This document shows, in pieces, positions 1 to 8,293 of a stretch of DNA of 64,000 nucleotides. The first letter of the stretch is position 1. The number at the start of each line of letters is the position of its first letter. The notes beneath the pieces were generated by a model, which saw only the letters and a list, made by a program, of their open reading frames with translations, searched no databases and was not told where the DNA came from. The stretch covers positions 992,001 to 1,056,000 of the forward strand of contig NC_019751.1 in NCBI RefSeq assembly GCF_000317435.1, given 5' to 3'. Made by a program: the position numbers and the translations under genes. Source of the DNA: Calothrix sp. PCC 6303 (GTDB lineage Bacteria; Cyanobacteriota; Cyanobacteriia; Cyanobacteriales; Nostocaceae).

Positions 1-110
1 TATAAAAGTGTTCTGAAATTAAATGCAAAATTGCAAAGTACAGCCTCTCATATCAAGTCACTAAAAATACCGGGCTTGAAAATAAAAGTATTTTCTATCT
101 TCATCAAACC

Positions 111-581
111 ATGGGTTGTTTTAAGTTCATAAAGAGCAAAGTCCTTACTTTTAATGCGCTTTCCAGGCAAGAACACCTACTGTTTTTCCGGTCTCTATTC
201 CTACTACCCATAGTTGCTTTTTCCCTCCAACTATGGGGAATGCAATCCACCCAAAAGTTTTTAGCTCAAATTTCCCAGAAAACTATATTGTCATCTACAG
301 TTGCAACATCATTGCTCCTTGCCAAAACAACCTCCACAATGGTGAACCTTGCAGCGAGATATAGTCCTCTGTGGGGTAATTGTCTGAAAAAATCCTTAGT
401 CCTGTGGTATTTGCTACGCTGCCAAGGAATTATGAGTGAATTACGTATTGGAGTTAGGAGAGAGAATGGTGAATTTCAAGCACACGCTTGGATAGAACAC
501 GCAGGTGTAGTTTTAAACGACACACCGTATGTGTATCAGCAATTTACTACGTTTGCCCAAGCAATAGAAGTCAAGACATAA
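111..581 (+). CDS. Lasso peptide biosynthesis B2 protein (transglutaminase-like leader peptidase)
   Basis: A 156-residue protein of the lasso-peptide B2 family. This cysteine protease removes the leader from the precursor so that the cyclase can close the macrolactam ring. The sequence has the family signature: a hydrophobic N-terminal helix (LSRQEHLLFFRSLFLLP, about residues 17-33), then Cys91 in the WGNCLKKSLVLWYLLR block, His125 in FQAHAWIEH and Asp137 in LND, giving the expected Cys-His-Asp triad. Length is normal for a stand-alone B2. It lies upstream of B1 here, whereas B1 usually precedes or is fused to B2. No convincing ribosome-binding site precedes the ATG, so the exact start is less certain than the family assignment. 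Confidence 0.9.
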   Translation: MGCFKFIKSKVLTFNALSRQEHLLFFRSLFLLPIVAFSLQLWGMQSTQKFLAQISQKTILSSTVATSLLLAKTTSTMVNLAARYSPLWGNCLKKSLVLWYLLRCQGIMSELRIGVRRENGEFQAHAWIEHAGVVLNDTPYVYQQFTTFAQAIEVKT

Positions 582-590
582 AAGCTGATT

Positions 591-691
591 CTTATGTGCT
601 TTTTGTAATTATTGCTCCCAATTAAAACACAAAACTTTCAAATTATTCCGGATAGCATCTTTTACTTACGTATTAACACTTAGCACATAAG
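591..691. repeat. 10-bp inverted repeat spanning the B2-B1 gap
   Basis: CTTATGTGCT (591-600) and AGCACATAAG (682-691) are perfect reverse complements. The 3' arm runs into the AAGGA that precedes the B1 start codon. This is seen directly; a role in controlling access to the B1 ribosome-binding site is only inferred. Confidence 0.5.
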
Positions 692-703
692 GATGTAATA
701 AAT

Positions 704-1021
704 ATGACATTTTCTCGCAGTCAGATGATAATCGATGAAAAATTTCTTGAAAATCAAAGCTTCAAACTAGCTGAAGATATCCTCTTCAGTCAGATAGATA
801 ATGAGGCAATTTTATTACACATTAATGGTGGTCATTACTACAGCTTAAGTGAAACTAGTCTTCCTTTCTGGGAAGCTTTGCAAAATCAGCAACCGCTTGA
901 GGTTGTGGTAAACAAAATTACTGATGAGTATGAAGTTGAACGTGAGCAAGTTCTCAAAGATTTACAAGATTTTCTGCAAGATTTAGCAAATTACGATCTA
1001 ATTTCTAGTGATTCTAATTAG
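704..1021 (+). CDS. Lasso peptide B1 protein (PqqD-like RiPP recognition element)
   Basis: A 105-residue PqqD-fold protein. In lasso systems B1 binds the precursor leader and delivers it to the B2 protease. The sequence shows the winged-helix pattern of the family: strands around ILFSQIDNEAILLHINGGHYYSLSETSLPFWEAL, then a helical C-terminal half (EVEREQVLKDLQDFLQDLANYDLI). It is preceded by AAGGATGTAATAAAT, a reasonable ribosome-binding site. It sits between B2 and the C cyclase. No catalytic motif is expected or seen. An isolated PqqD-like protein could serve other RiPP classes, but the neighbours fix the role as lasso. Confidence 0.9.
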   Translation: MTFSRSQMIIDEKFLENQSFKLAEDILFSQIDNEAILLHINGGHYYSLSETSLPFWEALQNQQPLEVVVNKITDEYEVEREQVLKDLQDFLQDLANYDLISSDSN

Positions 1022-1136
1022 AATCTTAGAGTTTTGTGCAACAGATTCAAGATTTTCTTTCTACCAGGGTTTGACAATCTGCCACTTATGTCCGAGTCTC
1101 CATGATACAGGGAGCATATATTGAATAGGTGTGCGA

Positions 1137-2990
1137 ATGAGTGGAATATTAGGTGCTTGGAATAGCCAAAAGCCAATACCTTGGCAAAAAATGCTGGATG
1201 ATTTAACAGTGTTAGGACGTGATGGAAAAGGTGATTGGCACAATAGAGAAATAGGTTTAAGTTTAGGACGTACCCAATTTTTTAACACTCCTGAATCTTG
1301 TCAAGAAACACCTGTAATTGAGTATGAAGGCTCTGTTTTGGTTTGGGATGGTCGGATAGATGACCGAGAATCATTACTTGGTGGTCGTTCACATGTTACC
1401 GATGCTCAATTAATTATCGAAGCATATCGTCGTTGGGGAGTGGATTGTTTACAGCATTTAACAGGTGAATATGTTTTTATTCTCTGGGATGCTTCAAACG
1501 ATTTGTTATTAGTTGGTTGTGATGTCGTTGGGGGACGCACCATTGCGTACTATTGGGATGGAGAGACATTATTGCTGTCATCGCGGGTTGTAACTTTGTT
1601 ATTGCATCCGCAGGTTAGTAAAGAATTTGATGAGATTTATCTAGCTCATACAATTTGTAATTTATGGTCACACCCTCCTGGTATTACAGCTTTTGCAGAT
1701 ATTAAGCGTTTAAGACCAGGTTTTGCTCTGATTCTCAAATCTGGACAGTTGCAAGAACGTCAAGTTACTCAATTACCGATTCCAGAACATTACGAATTAC
1801 CTAAATCACCAGAAATTTTGTACGAAAAGTTTTGGGATTTACTCAATCAAGCGACAAAAGACCGTTTACGCAGTCATCGTCCAGTTTGTACGACTATTAG
1901 CGGTGGTTTAGACTCTACAACAGTGACAGTTTCTTTGTTGAACCATTTACCGAAAATAGATGCTTTCTCAAACGTAACGACTATTTTTCCTGAATTTGAT
2001 GAGCGTAAACCGATTCAGTCTTTTTTAGAACGTTATCCCCAAGTTCAATGGCATGATGTAAACTGCGATCGCGCTGTTGCTTTAACTGAACCTTGGGAAA
2101 AATTACCAATCCCAGATGACCCCTTAATTTCTTGTACTCTTCCCATGGATTTACAACTAATGGAAAAGATGCAACACAAAGGGTTTAATATTGTGTTTGA
2201 TGGTGTATGGGGAGACCATTTATTTTATAATAGCTTACAAGATTTAGTCAAAGCCAATTGCTGGCAGCAATCATGGGAATATATCAAAGGTAAAAAAAAT
2301 ATTCATTCCATTTTGCTACGGGAATTATTTTTACCTCAATCACCCAAATGGCTACAACAAAAATGTTTTGCAAGATGGCAAAAAAAGCGAGCTATTACGT
2401 TTCCTTGGATTCGCTCAGAATATATAGATAAAACAACTACTAAAATTGCTATTCAACAGGATATTAGTGCTAGTTCATTTCCTGACAGTAATGCCCAGTT
2501 TATAATTTCCTCTTTGCAGTCTGGATATTCTGTTGCTGCAATGCAAGTTTATAAATTTCTCAAAAATTGTCATCAGCTACAACCTGTGTCTCCTTTCCAA
2601 GATCAAAGATTAATTGAGTTTGCAACTAATATACATCCTTCTCTACAATATCATATTTTCCACAACAAAATATTTTTGCGTAAAGCTAACTTAAAAACAT
2701 TGCCGGAGGACGTATTGTGGCGACCAAAAGATAACTTTTTCGATCCACTAATGTATGCAGGTCTTGGTAAAGGTGATGAAGTAATTTCTCTTGCCAAAGA
2801 AATAGATGAATATTCTTTTTTACAAGATATTATTCATGTAGATTATTTTAAAGATAACTTGAATAATTTTCGCGTTAACTATTCAACAAAACATCAAAAA
2901 GGAGAAATATTTCAACAGTCAATTTCTAGTTCTATGTATAGAATTTTTTCACTATTTAATTGGTATAAATTAATTATAAAAATCAGGTAA
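1137..2990 (+). CDS. Lasso peptide macrolactam synthetase C (asparagine-synthetase-like)
   Basis: About 617 residues. The enzyme adenylates the Asp/Glu side chain of the core peptide and catalyses amide formation with its new N-terminus. The N-terminal glutaminase-like domain (about 1-200) begins SGILGAWN and has Ser where class II amidotransferases have the catalytic Cys, so it should not hydrolyse glutamine. The C-terminal ATP-pyrophosphatase domain carries TISGGLDSTTV, the P-loop-like ATP motif, near residue 255. A GTG two codons upstream (1131) is an alternative start. The 154-bp gap to the precursor gene is AT-rich. Family assignment is firm; the only acceptor predicted in the precursor is Asp8. 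Confidence 0.92.
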   Translation: MSGILGAWNSQKPIPWQKMLDDLTVLGRDGKGDWHNREIGLSLGRTQFFNTPESCQETPVIEYEGSVLVWDGRIDDRESLLGGRSHVTDAQLIIEAYRRWGVDCLQHLTGEYVFILWDASNDLLLVGCDVVGGRTIAYYWDGETLLLSSRVVTLLLHPQVSKEFDEIYLAHTICNLWSHPPGITAFADIKRLRPGFALILKSGQLQERQVTQLPIPEHYELPKSPEILYEKFWDLLNQATKDRLRSHRPVCTTISGGLDSTTVTVSLLNHLPKIDAFSNVTTIFPEFDERKPIQSFLERYPQVQWHDVNCDRAVALTEPWEKLPIPDDPLISCTLPMDLQLMEKMQHKGFNIVFDGVWGDHLFYNSLQDLVKANCWQQSWEYIKGKKNIHSILLRELFLPQSPKWLQQKCFARWQKKRAITFPWIRSEYIDKTTTKIAIQQDISASSFPDSNAQFIISSLQSGYSVAAMQVYKFLKNCHQLQPVSPFQDQRLIEFATNIHPSLQYHIFHNKIFLRKANLKTLPEDVLWRPKDNFFDPLMYAGLGKGDEVISLAKEIDEYSFLQDIIHVDYFKDNLNNFRVNYSTKHQKGEIFQQSISSSMYRIFSLFNWYKLIIKIR

Positions 2991-3132
2991 AGTTAGTTAT
3001 TTTCAAACAAAATTAAGTTATATTTTATACATGTCAAGATTGCGTTAAAAGATTTATTAGCGTTTTTATTTAAGCCAAAATAAAATATCTAAGATGCAAT
3101 TTTGGCAATTAGCAAAAAGCTCAAAATTTATT

Positions 3133-3136
3133 GGAG
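3133..3136 (+). promoter_or_regulatory. Ribosome-binding site deciding the precursor start
   Basis: GGAG lies 7 bases before the ATG at 3144. It selects this start over the in-frame TTG at 3102, which would add 14 residues of non-leader-like sequence. Confidence 0.7.
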
Positions 3137-3143
3137 AACAATC

Positions 3144-3302
3144 ATGTCAGAGAATCTCAAGAAACAATACTCAGCAATCAAAATTTCTTCTTTAGGTGAA
3201 ATTAATGTCATGACTCAAGGTAATGGTGGTTACTTGTGTGATGGTAATAGTACTTTGACACAAAGACCTGGTGGAGCTAGTAATGGCAACAGATGTGATT
3301 AA
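3144..3302 (+). CDS. Lasso peptide precursor A
   Basis: A 52-residue precursor. The leader (1-25) follows the lasso consensus recognised by B1: Tyr9, then ISSLGE (14-19), and Thr24 at position -2 before the core. Ile12 replaces the usual Pro. The predicted core is residues 26-52 (27 residues), starting GNGGYLCD. Gly1 and Asp8 would close an 8-residue macrolactam, and Asp8 is the only Asp/Glu at positions 7-9. Cys7 lies in the ring and Cys26 is penultimate, so one ring-to-tail disulfide (class III-like) is possible. The C-terminal residue is Asp27. The core also contains Ser11, Thr12, Thr14, Arg16, Pro17 and Ser21. It lies after C and before a kinase gene. Cleavage site and topology are inferred; the precursor role is well supported. 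Confidence 0.88.
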   Translation: MSENLKKQYSAIKISSLGEINVMTQGNGGYLCDGNSTLTQRPGGASNGNRCD

Positions 3303-3320
3303 TAGATTGGTTATACTTTT

Positions 3321-3340
3321 CTATTAGTGTCTACTAATAG
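3321..3340 (+). promoter_or_regulatory. Hairpin just after the precursor stop codon
   Basis: CTATTAGT-gtct-ACTAATAG is a perfect 8-bp stem with a 4-base loop, 18 bases after the precursor stop. It may protect the 3' end of a short precursor transcript. TAATAGATTG also occurs twice here as a direct repeat (from 3300 and from 3335). Confidence 0.4.
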
Positions 3341-3350
3341 ATTGTCTCTA

Positions 3351-3386
3351 GAAGCATCTCACTTTCGTAAAAATACTATTTATTAG
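3351..3386. repeat. Copy 1 of a 36-bp dispersed repeat
   Basis: It begins GAAGCATCTCACTTT and ends ATTTATTAG. A copy matching at about 31 of 36 positions lies in the gap after the PIN toxin gene (near 54399-54434). Both copies are intergenic and downstream of small genes. Confidence 0.6.
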
Positions 3387-3462
3387 CCTGAAAAGGTTAT
3401 ATTCGTAAGTTTAGTCCCAGACTTCAGTCATAGGGAAATTACAAAGGTGAAATGTACTCTTT

Positions 3463-3515
3463 TTTCTAAGCTAGCTAACTACAATTAGCCAGCTTAGAAA
3501 ATTTATTTTTATTGT
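3463..3515 (+). terminator. Strong stem-loop between precursor and kinase genes
   Basis: Arms 3463-3477 and 3486-3500 pair over 15 positions with one mismatch (TTTCTAAGCTAGCTA against TAGCCAGCTTAGAAA), with an 8-base loop and then a T-rich run. This looks like an intrinsic terminator or attenuator that would make precursor mRNA more abundant than kinase and exporter mRNA. Confidence 0.65.
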
Positions 3516-3574
3516 TATTATCATTAGAGAATAAATATATCGGCATTTTTGAATTTATCGAACAGCAAAAAATA

Positions 3575-4450
3575 ATGAAATTAGCAGAAATAAAAAAATA
3601 TCTATCAGAAGAACTGATTTTTTTATCTCATGAAATTGAATTAAATTTAGAATATGTAAATCAGTTACCAGTTTTAGATAAAACTAATAGTTTTGAGCGT
3701 CTTTACTATAAAGAAAGTGATATCCAACGATTTTGGATTCCTTGGACAGAAGAATTAGGAGTTTGGGTATATGCTAATGCTTCACGAATTGACATAATTG
3801 TCAAAGAAAATTCTCAAAAATCAGAAATTACTAGTTCACTTACTATTGGGTTGAGTTCAGTAATCACAGGTGCTTGTCTAAACTTAGATAATCAAGTAGC
3901 AATTCATGCTAATGCAATATCTTTAGAAGAAAAAGCGATTGCTTTTGTAGGTTATTCAGGAATGGGTAAATCTACTCTTAGCACTTACTGTGCTAGTTGT
4001 GGTGCAGGGTTTGTAACTGATGATGTATTGACTGTTGATAGTAATTTCTTTGTACAACCTGGAAATCCACGCATCAAGCTTTATTCTCATACGAGTAAAA
4101 GTTTGGGTTTAGAAACTCCAGAAGAAGAAGTAAGCTACAAAGTTTTTCATAATCCAATCAAACTAGGTGCCAAATTGCATAATGAACCTATAGCTTTAGG
4201 TGTAATTTATTTATTAGCTGAAAGTTCAGATGATAAAATATATGCTGAAAAACTGTCCCATACTCAAGCTATTTTTGAACTCTTACAGCATAGCTATTAT
4301 GCTCATGCGCTAATTCCTAACAATCCTGATTTACTTAATACTTATTCAAGTTTAGTCAAGCAAATACCAGTTAAGAAGCTTTATTATCCGCGTGATTTTA
4401 CAGTTTTACCGAAAGTTTATGAATTTTTATCAGAGGAAATTCATCAATAA
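3575..4450 (+). CDS. HPr-kinase-like protein of the lasso cluster
   Basis: About 291 residues related to the C-terminal catalytic domain of HPr kinase/phosphorylase. Visible motifs are His111 in AIHANAI, the P-loop GYSGMGKST (126-134) and the acidic pair in VTDDVLTVD (149-150), in the order typical of HprK. There is no HPr and no PTS gene nearby. Related kinases in some lasso clusters (paeninodin type) phosphorylate the C-terminal Ser of the precursor. Here the precursor ends in Asp, so the phosphorylation site, or even the activity, is uncertain. The ATG at 3575 is chosen; an in-frame TTG at 3512 would overlap the terminator-like stem. Its codons are very AT-rich. Confidence 0.75.
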   Translation: MKLAEIKKYLSEELIFLSHEIELNLEYVNQLPVLDKTNSFERLYYKESDIQRFWIPWTEELGVWVYANASRIDIIVKENSQKSEITSSLTIGLSSVITGACLNLDNQVAIHANAISLEEKAIAFVGYSGMGKSTLSTYCASCGAGFVTDDVLTVDSNFFVQPGNPRIKLYSHTSKSLGLETPEEEVSYKVFHNPIKLGAKLHNEPIALGVIYLLAESSDDKIYAEKLSHTQAIFELLQHSYYAHALIPNNPDLLNTYSSLVKQIPVKKLYYPRDFTVLPKVYEFLSEEIHQ

Positions 4451-4488
4451 TTATGTATTTCTAATCAATCTTTTGAAAATAAAATGAA

Positions 4489-6306
4489 ATGCCAACGATC
4501 CAAAAGTTACAGCATAAACTCAAACAAGCTTTACGCTTACTACCCGCATTACGTTTAGTTTGGCAAGCAGCACCAGGTTGGACTATCGTTTATATTGTAC
4601 TGATAATTGTTCAAGGAACATTACCTTTATTGCTACTATATTTAACTAAACTAGTTATTGATACAGTAGTTAACAGCCTTACCATTGCAGACAAAGTTAG
4701 TAGCGGAAAGCAATTAATAATTTTACTACTGCTAACAGGATTAGTTACCTTTGTTAGCACTATATGTAACTCTTTTGCCGAATTAGTTAATACAGCCCAA
4801 TCTCAAAGAGTCACTGATTACATGAGTAGTATTATTCATGCTAAATCTATTGAAGTAGACTTAGATTATTACGAAAATTCTCAATACCATGATGCACTAA
4901 AAAGGGCGCAAGAAGAAGCATCTTATAGACCAAATCGTATACTTAATAATCTCGTTGCAGTTACCCAAAATAGTATTTCCCTTGTGGCAATGCTTGGACT
5001 AATGCTGTCGCTGCATTGGGGAATTGCTAGCGTGTTATTTATGGCTGCGTTTCCATCAGTTTTAGTGCGAGTCAAATTTGCCGATATTATGTATCGCTGG
5101 CATCGTAAACGCACGACAATGGAAAGGGAAAGTCACTACTTAAGTTGGCTATTAACTGGTGATATCTTTGCGAAAGAAATTCGCCTATTTGATTTAGGCA
5201 TTTTGTTTAGTCAGCGATTTGATAACTTACGCCAAAAACTATTTCAAGAAAATATTGCCATTTCTCGGAAACGTTCTGTAGCAACTTTTGTAGCTCAAAC
5301 CATAGCAACTATTTTAATGTTGGCTGCCTATGGGTTCATAATATATCAAGCTTTTCTGGGAGTAATTCGCATAGGGGATTTAGTTCTTTACCATGAGGGA
5401 CTGAAGCGTGGACAAGATTCACTCACAGGCGTTTTGGGTCGATTATCGTCTCTTTACGAAGACAATTTATTTTTAGCAAATCTCTACGAATTTCTTGATA
5501 TAAAACCTCAAATTACTCAACCAAATCATCCCCAAGCATTCCCCCAACCGATGAGAACTGGAATTGTATTTGACAATGTAAATTTCCAATATTCAACCAC
5601 TACCCGTCAAGCCCTAAAAAATATTAACCTGACAATTAAACCAGGGGAAGTAATCGCTTTAGTAGGGGAAAATGGCTCAGGTAAAACAACCTTAATTAAA
5701 CTGCTATGCCGCTTGTATGACCCAACAAGTGGGAATATAACTATAGATGGAATTGACATAAATAATTTTGATATTACGGAGTTACGTCGCCAATTTAGCG
5801 TTATTTTCCAGGACTATGTAAAATATCATTTTACGGCTCAAGAAAATATCTGGTTGGGTAATGTTGATATCTCACCCATTGACGATAAAGTGACAATTGC
5901 AGCCCGTCGTTCTGGTGCTGATACTGTTATCCAAAGCTTACCCCAAGGTTACGATACAATGCTGGGTAAATGGTTCGATCAAGGGGAAGAATTAAGTATC
6001 GGACAGTGGCAAAAAGTCGCATTGGCACGGGCATTTTTGCGTAATTCTCAAGTAATTGTTTTAGATGAACCCACCAGCGCAATGGACCCCAAGGCTGAAG
6101 CTGAAGTGTTTGAAGGATTTCGCCAACTTATTAAAAATCAAGCTGCGATTTTAATTAGCCATCGTTTATCAACCGTAAAAATGGCTGATAGAATTTATGT
6201 GATGGATAAAGGGAGAATTGTCGAAAGCGGAAACCATGAGAAATTGATGCAGATGGGTGGAAGTTATGCCTATTTATTTGAAACTCAAGCCAAAAATTAT
6301 CGCTAA
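4489..6306 (+). CDS. Lasso peptide exporter D (ABC permease-ATPase)
   Basis: 605 residues. The N-terminal half is a six-helix ABC transmembrane domain (about 20-330). The C-terminal half is an ATPase with Walker A GENGSGKTT, signature LSIGQWQKVALAR and Walker B VIVLDEPTSA, followed by the switch His in ISHRLST. There is no N-terminal peptidase domain, as expected because B2 removes the leader. It starts 38 bases after the kinase stop, so the two are probably co-transcribed. The likely role is export of the mature lasso peptide and self-protection. Confidence 0.88.
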   Translation: MPTIQKLQHKLKQALRLLPALRLVWQAAPGWTIVYIVLIIVQGTLPLLLLYLTKLVIDTVVNSLTIADKVSSGKQLIILLLLTGLVTFVSTICNSFAELVNTAQSQRVTDYMSSIIHAKSIEVDLDYYENSQYHDALKRAQEEASYRPNRILNNLVAVTQNSISLVAMLGLMLSLHWGIASVLFMAAFPSVLVRVKFADIMYRWHRKRTTMERESHYLSWLLTGDIFAKEIRLFDLGILFSQRFDNLRQKLFQENIAISRKRSVATFVAQTIATILMLAAYGFIIYQAFLGVIRIGDLVLYHEGLKRGQDSLTGVLGRLSSLYEDNLFLANLYEFLDIKPQITQPNHPQAFPQPMRTGIVFDNVNFQYSTTTRQALKNINLTIKPGEVIALVGENGSGKTTLIKLLCRLYDPTSGNITIDGIDINNFDITELRRQFSVIFQDYVKYHFTAQENIWLGNVDISPIDDKVTIAARRSGADTVIQSLPQGYDTMLGKWFDQGEELSIGQWQKVALARAFLRNSQVIVLDEPTSAMDPKAEAEVFEGFRQLIKNQAAILISHRLSTVKMADRIYVMDKGRIVESGNHEKLMQMGGSYAYLFETQAKNYR

Positions 6307-6436
6307 AAATCACATTGTTTTTCTGCCTCTAAATTGATCATGCGTAGTTTACCATCATAGGTATCGCATATCCAGATTCATAAAGCCTACACAGAACTCT
6401 TTACTATGAAATACTACAAAGTTTTTATATATTAAA

Positions 6437-6540
6437 CCAATTTGAAAAACAATGCGACAGATATATATTTGTAGAGACGTAACACTGCTACGTCTCTACT
6501 GTTTGATGTGTTGCAATCATTATTTGAATTGGTATTATAT
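6437..6540. repeat. MITE-like hairpin repeat (GTAGAGACG family), copy 1
   Basis: The centre, 6471-6499, is an 11-bp perfect stem (GTAGAGACGTA / TACGTCTCTAC). It is flanked by ACCAATTT on the left and AATTGGT on the right, which are imperfect inverted termini. The same arrangement recurs at 16451-16530. No ORF lies inside, so the copy is non-autonomous. It sits directly before the Uma2 gene and may carry or disturb its promoter. Confidence 0.65.
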
Positions 6541-6564
6541 ATAGAGTATATATTGAGTGCCGCC

Positions 6565-7251
6565 ATGACTACATATATTGCAGGCTCTCCCCAATCAGAA
6601 ACCACAGCCGAAATCATCTACCCTAGCAGCGACGGCAAACCTGTGGCAGAAACCTACGATCATTTGTATGCGATTTTAACAACGCTAGAAGTGCTGAGGC
6701 TATATCTCAAAAGTACCCAAGCAACAGTTTTAGCTAATCAGTTTTTGTATTATGTTCAAGAATTTCCCAAATTACGTGTAGCACCTGATGTCATGGTTAT
6801 CTATGATGTGGAACCTGGTGGAAGGGATAACTATAAGATTTGGGAAGAAAAACAAGTACCAAAAGTTGTATTTGAGATGACATCAAAAGGGACTCAAGCA
6901 GAAGATAAAGAAAATAAGAAAAATCTTTATGAGGGAATTGGAGTCCAGGAATATTGGTTATTCGATCCTAAAGGAGAATGGATAGAACAGAAATTACAAG
7001 GATACAAACTGCGCCCAGAGGGTTATGAACCAATTACAGATAGTTGTAGTCAAGTATTGCAATTACGTCTTGTTGTAGAAGACAAATTAATCGGCTTTTA
7101 CAGGTTAGATAATGGAGAAAAACTGTTAGTTTCTGATGAGTTACTTGAGGCATTAAGAAGCGAAACTATCTTACGAACAAGGGCAGAAACGCGTGCAGAA
7201 CGTCTAGCTGCAAAGTTACGAGAATTGGGAGAAGATCCTGATTTAATCTAA
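6565..7251 (+). CDS. Uma2-family (DUF820) putative endonuclease
   Basis: 228 residues from the ATG at 6565; an upstream in-frame extension would read into the repeat element. The Uma2/DUF820 family has a PD-(D/E)XK nuclease fold and is highly amplified in cyanobacteria; its biological role is not established. Visible are APDVMVIYD (strand with the acidic residue), VVFEMTSKGTQAEDKENKK (Glu and Lys positions of the core) and YEGIGVQEYWLFDP, a family hallmark. The C-terminus is a charged helix rich in Arg/Glu (ETILRTRAETRAERLAAKL), common in these proteins. Confidence 0.85.
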   Translation: MTTYIAGSPQSETTAEIIYPSSDGKPVAETYDHLYAILTTLEVLRLYLKSTQATVLANQFLYYVQEFPKLRVAPDVMVIYDVEPGGRDNYKIWEEKQVPKVVFEMTSKGTQAEDKENKKNLYEGIGVQEYWLFDPKGEWIEQKLQGYKLRPEGYEPITDSCSQVLQLRLVVEDKLIGFYRLDNGEKLLVSDELLEALRSETILRTRAETRAERLAAKLRELGEDPDLI

Positions 7252-7290
7252 ACGGTTTTCGTGTTTAATTTGTATGAATTACGGTATAAA

Positions 7291-7314
7291 GACGTTCCAG
7301 TGGAACGTCTCTAC
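7291..7314. repeat. Palindrome GACGTTCCA-g-TGGAACGTC
   Basis: A perfect 9-bp inverted repeat followed by TCTAC, a short member of the GTAGAGACG hairpin family. It lies between two convergent genes and could act as a terminator for either, though no T-run follows. Confidence 0.5.
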
Positions 7315-7324
7315 GGGATGTACT

Positions 7325-8293
7325 TTATTTACTTGAAATTAAATCTACCACTTGATTGCGCTGACGCTGACGTTTGACAATTGCCCCTGTACCCACTAAA
7401 GCTAACCCCAACATTCCCCAGTTTGTAGAAGATTCGGGAACTGAGGTACTGTTTTTTATCTGCTTAAGTGCAGCATCGGCAATGAAGCTGTGAGTTTTGG
7501 TTGTCGGGTGAAGAGGATCCCAAAATAAGAAATTATTAGGATCACTACAAATCGGATTTAATGGTTGTGGATAACAACTATCAAGTGCTGCATCGGTAAC
7601 ATTTGCGAAGCCCAATTTTCCAGCGATCGCATCTTTAAACAAACCGTTGACATCTAAGGAAAAAATATTTAATCCTGGTTTTTGAGAGCCACTCAAGACT
7701 GAATTTAAGACTCCGTTATGAGCGTCCGTCAAAGTCGTGAGTCCTTTAGCATTGGAATTATTACTTGTACCCGGCAAAGCACCCAAATCGGGTAAATTCG
7801 CCACTAAAATGTTTTTTGCACCCACTTTAGTCAAAGACGCGATCGCGTTCGCCAAATTAGCCACAGGTTTCGTTGGATCTGTTTGTTGACCACCGAGGTA
7901 ATCATTAGCACCAGCCCAAATAACATACAGGGCATTTTTATTTGCTTTTGCACCAGTGGAAGAGGTAAAACTTTGAATTTGTTGCTCCAGTCCCGGAAGA
8001 GATGGGTTTGTTGTATTTAAAGCCCCAGTTGTTGCTCCACCAAAGGCAAAGTTTTTACTTTGATTAGCAGCTAAACCGAAGCCATTCGCTAAGTAATCAA
8101 CCCAAACTGGACCATTGGAAAAGCGACCCTTAAAGTAAGGTTCTGGAGGTATCCCTGTAGCTTTGAAAAAATTACCCGTATCAGCAAGACTATCACCAAA
8201 CACATACATCTGATTGAATTTAGCAGCCCATGCCGTTGATGGCATTAAGGTTGATAAAGTCACAAACCCCAACATTATTAACTGTTTTTTCAT
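7325..8293 (-). CDS. GDSL/SGNH-family esterase with PEP-CTERM anchor
   Basis: 322 residues. A signal peptide (about 1-23, ending AWA) is followed by the GDSL block FGDSLADTGN with the nucleophilic Ser, the block III motif WAGANDYLGG, and DPLHPTTKTH with the catalytic Asp and His. The C-terminus reads VPESSTNWGMLGLALVGTG followed by a basic tail, which is a PEP-CTERM sorting signal with a transmembrane helix. The protein is therefore probably exported, then processed by an exosortase and attached or released at the surface. Substrate is unknown; relatives hydrolyse lipids or esters. Confidence 0.85.
   Translation of the reverse strand: MKKQLIMLGFVTLSTLMPSTAWAAKFNQMYVFGDSLADTGNFFKATGIPPEPYFKGRFSNGPVWVDYLANGFGLAANQSKNFAFGGATTGALNTTNPSLPGLEQQIQSFTSSTGAKANKNALYVIWAGANDYLGGQQTDPTKPVANLANAIASLTKVGAKNILVANLPDLGALPGTSNNSNAKGLTTLTDAHNGVLNSVLSGSQKPGLNIFSLDVNGLFKDAIAGKLGFANVTDAALDSCYPQPLNPICSDPNNFLFWDPLHPTTKTHSFIADAALKQIKNSTSVPESSTNWGMLGLALVGTGAIVKRQRQRNQVVDLISSK

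Noticed and set aside
3102-3143. N-terminal extension of the lasso precursor from a TTG
   Set aside because: GGAG lies directly before the ATG at 3144, and the shorter leader already contains all B1-recognition features.
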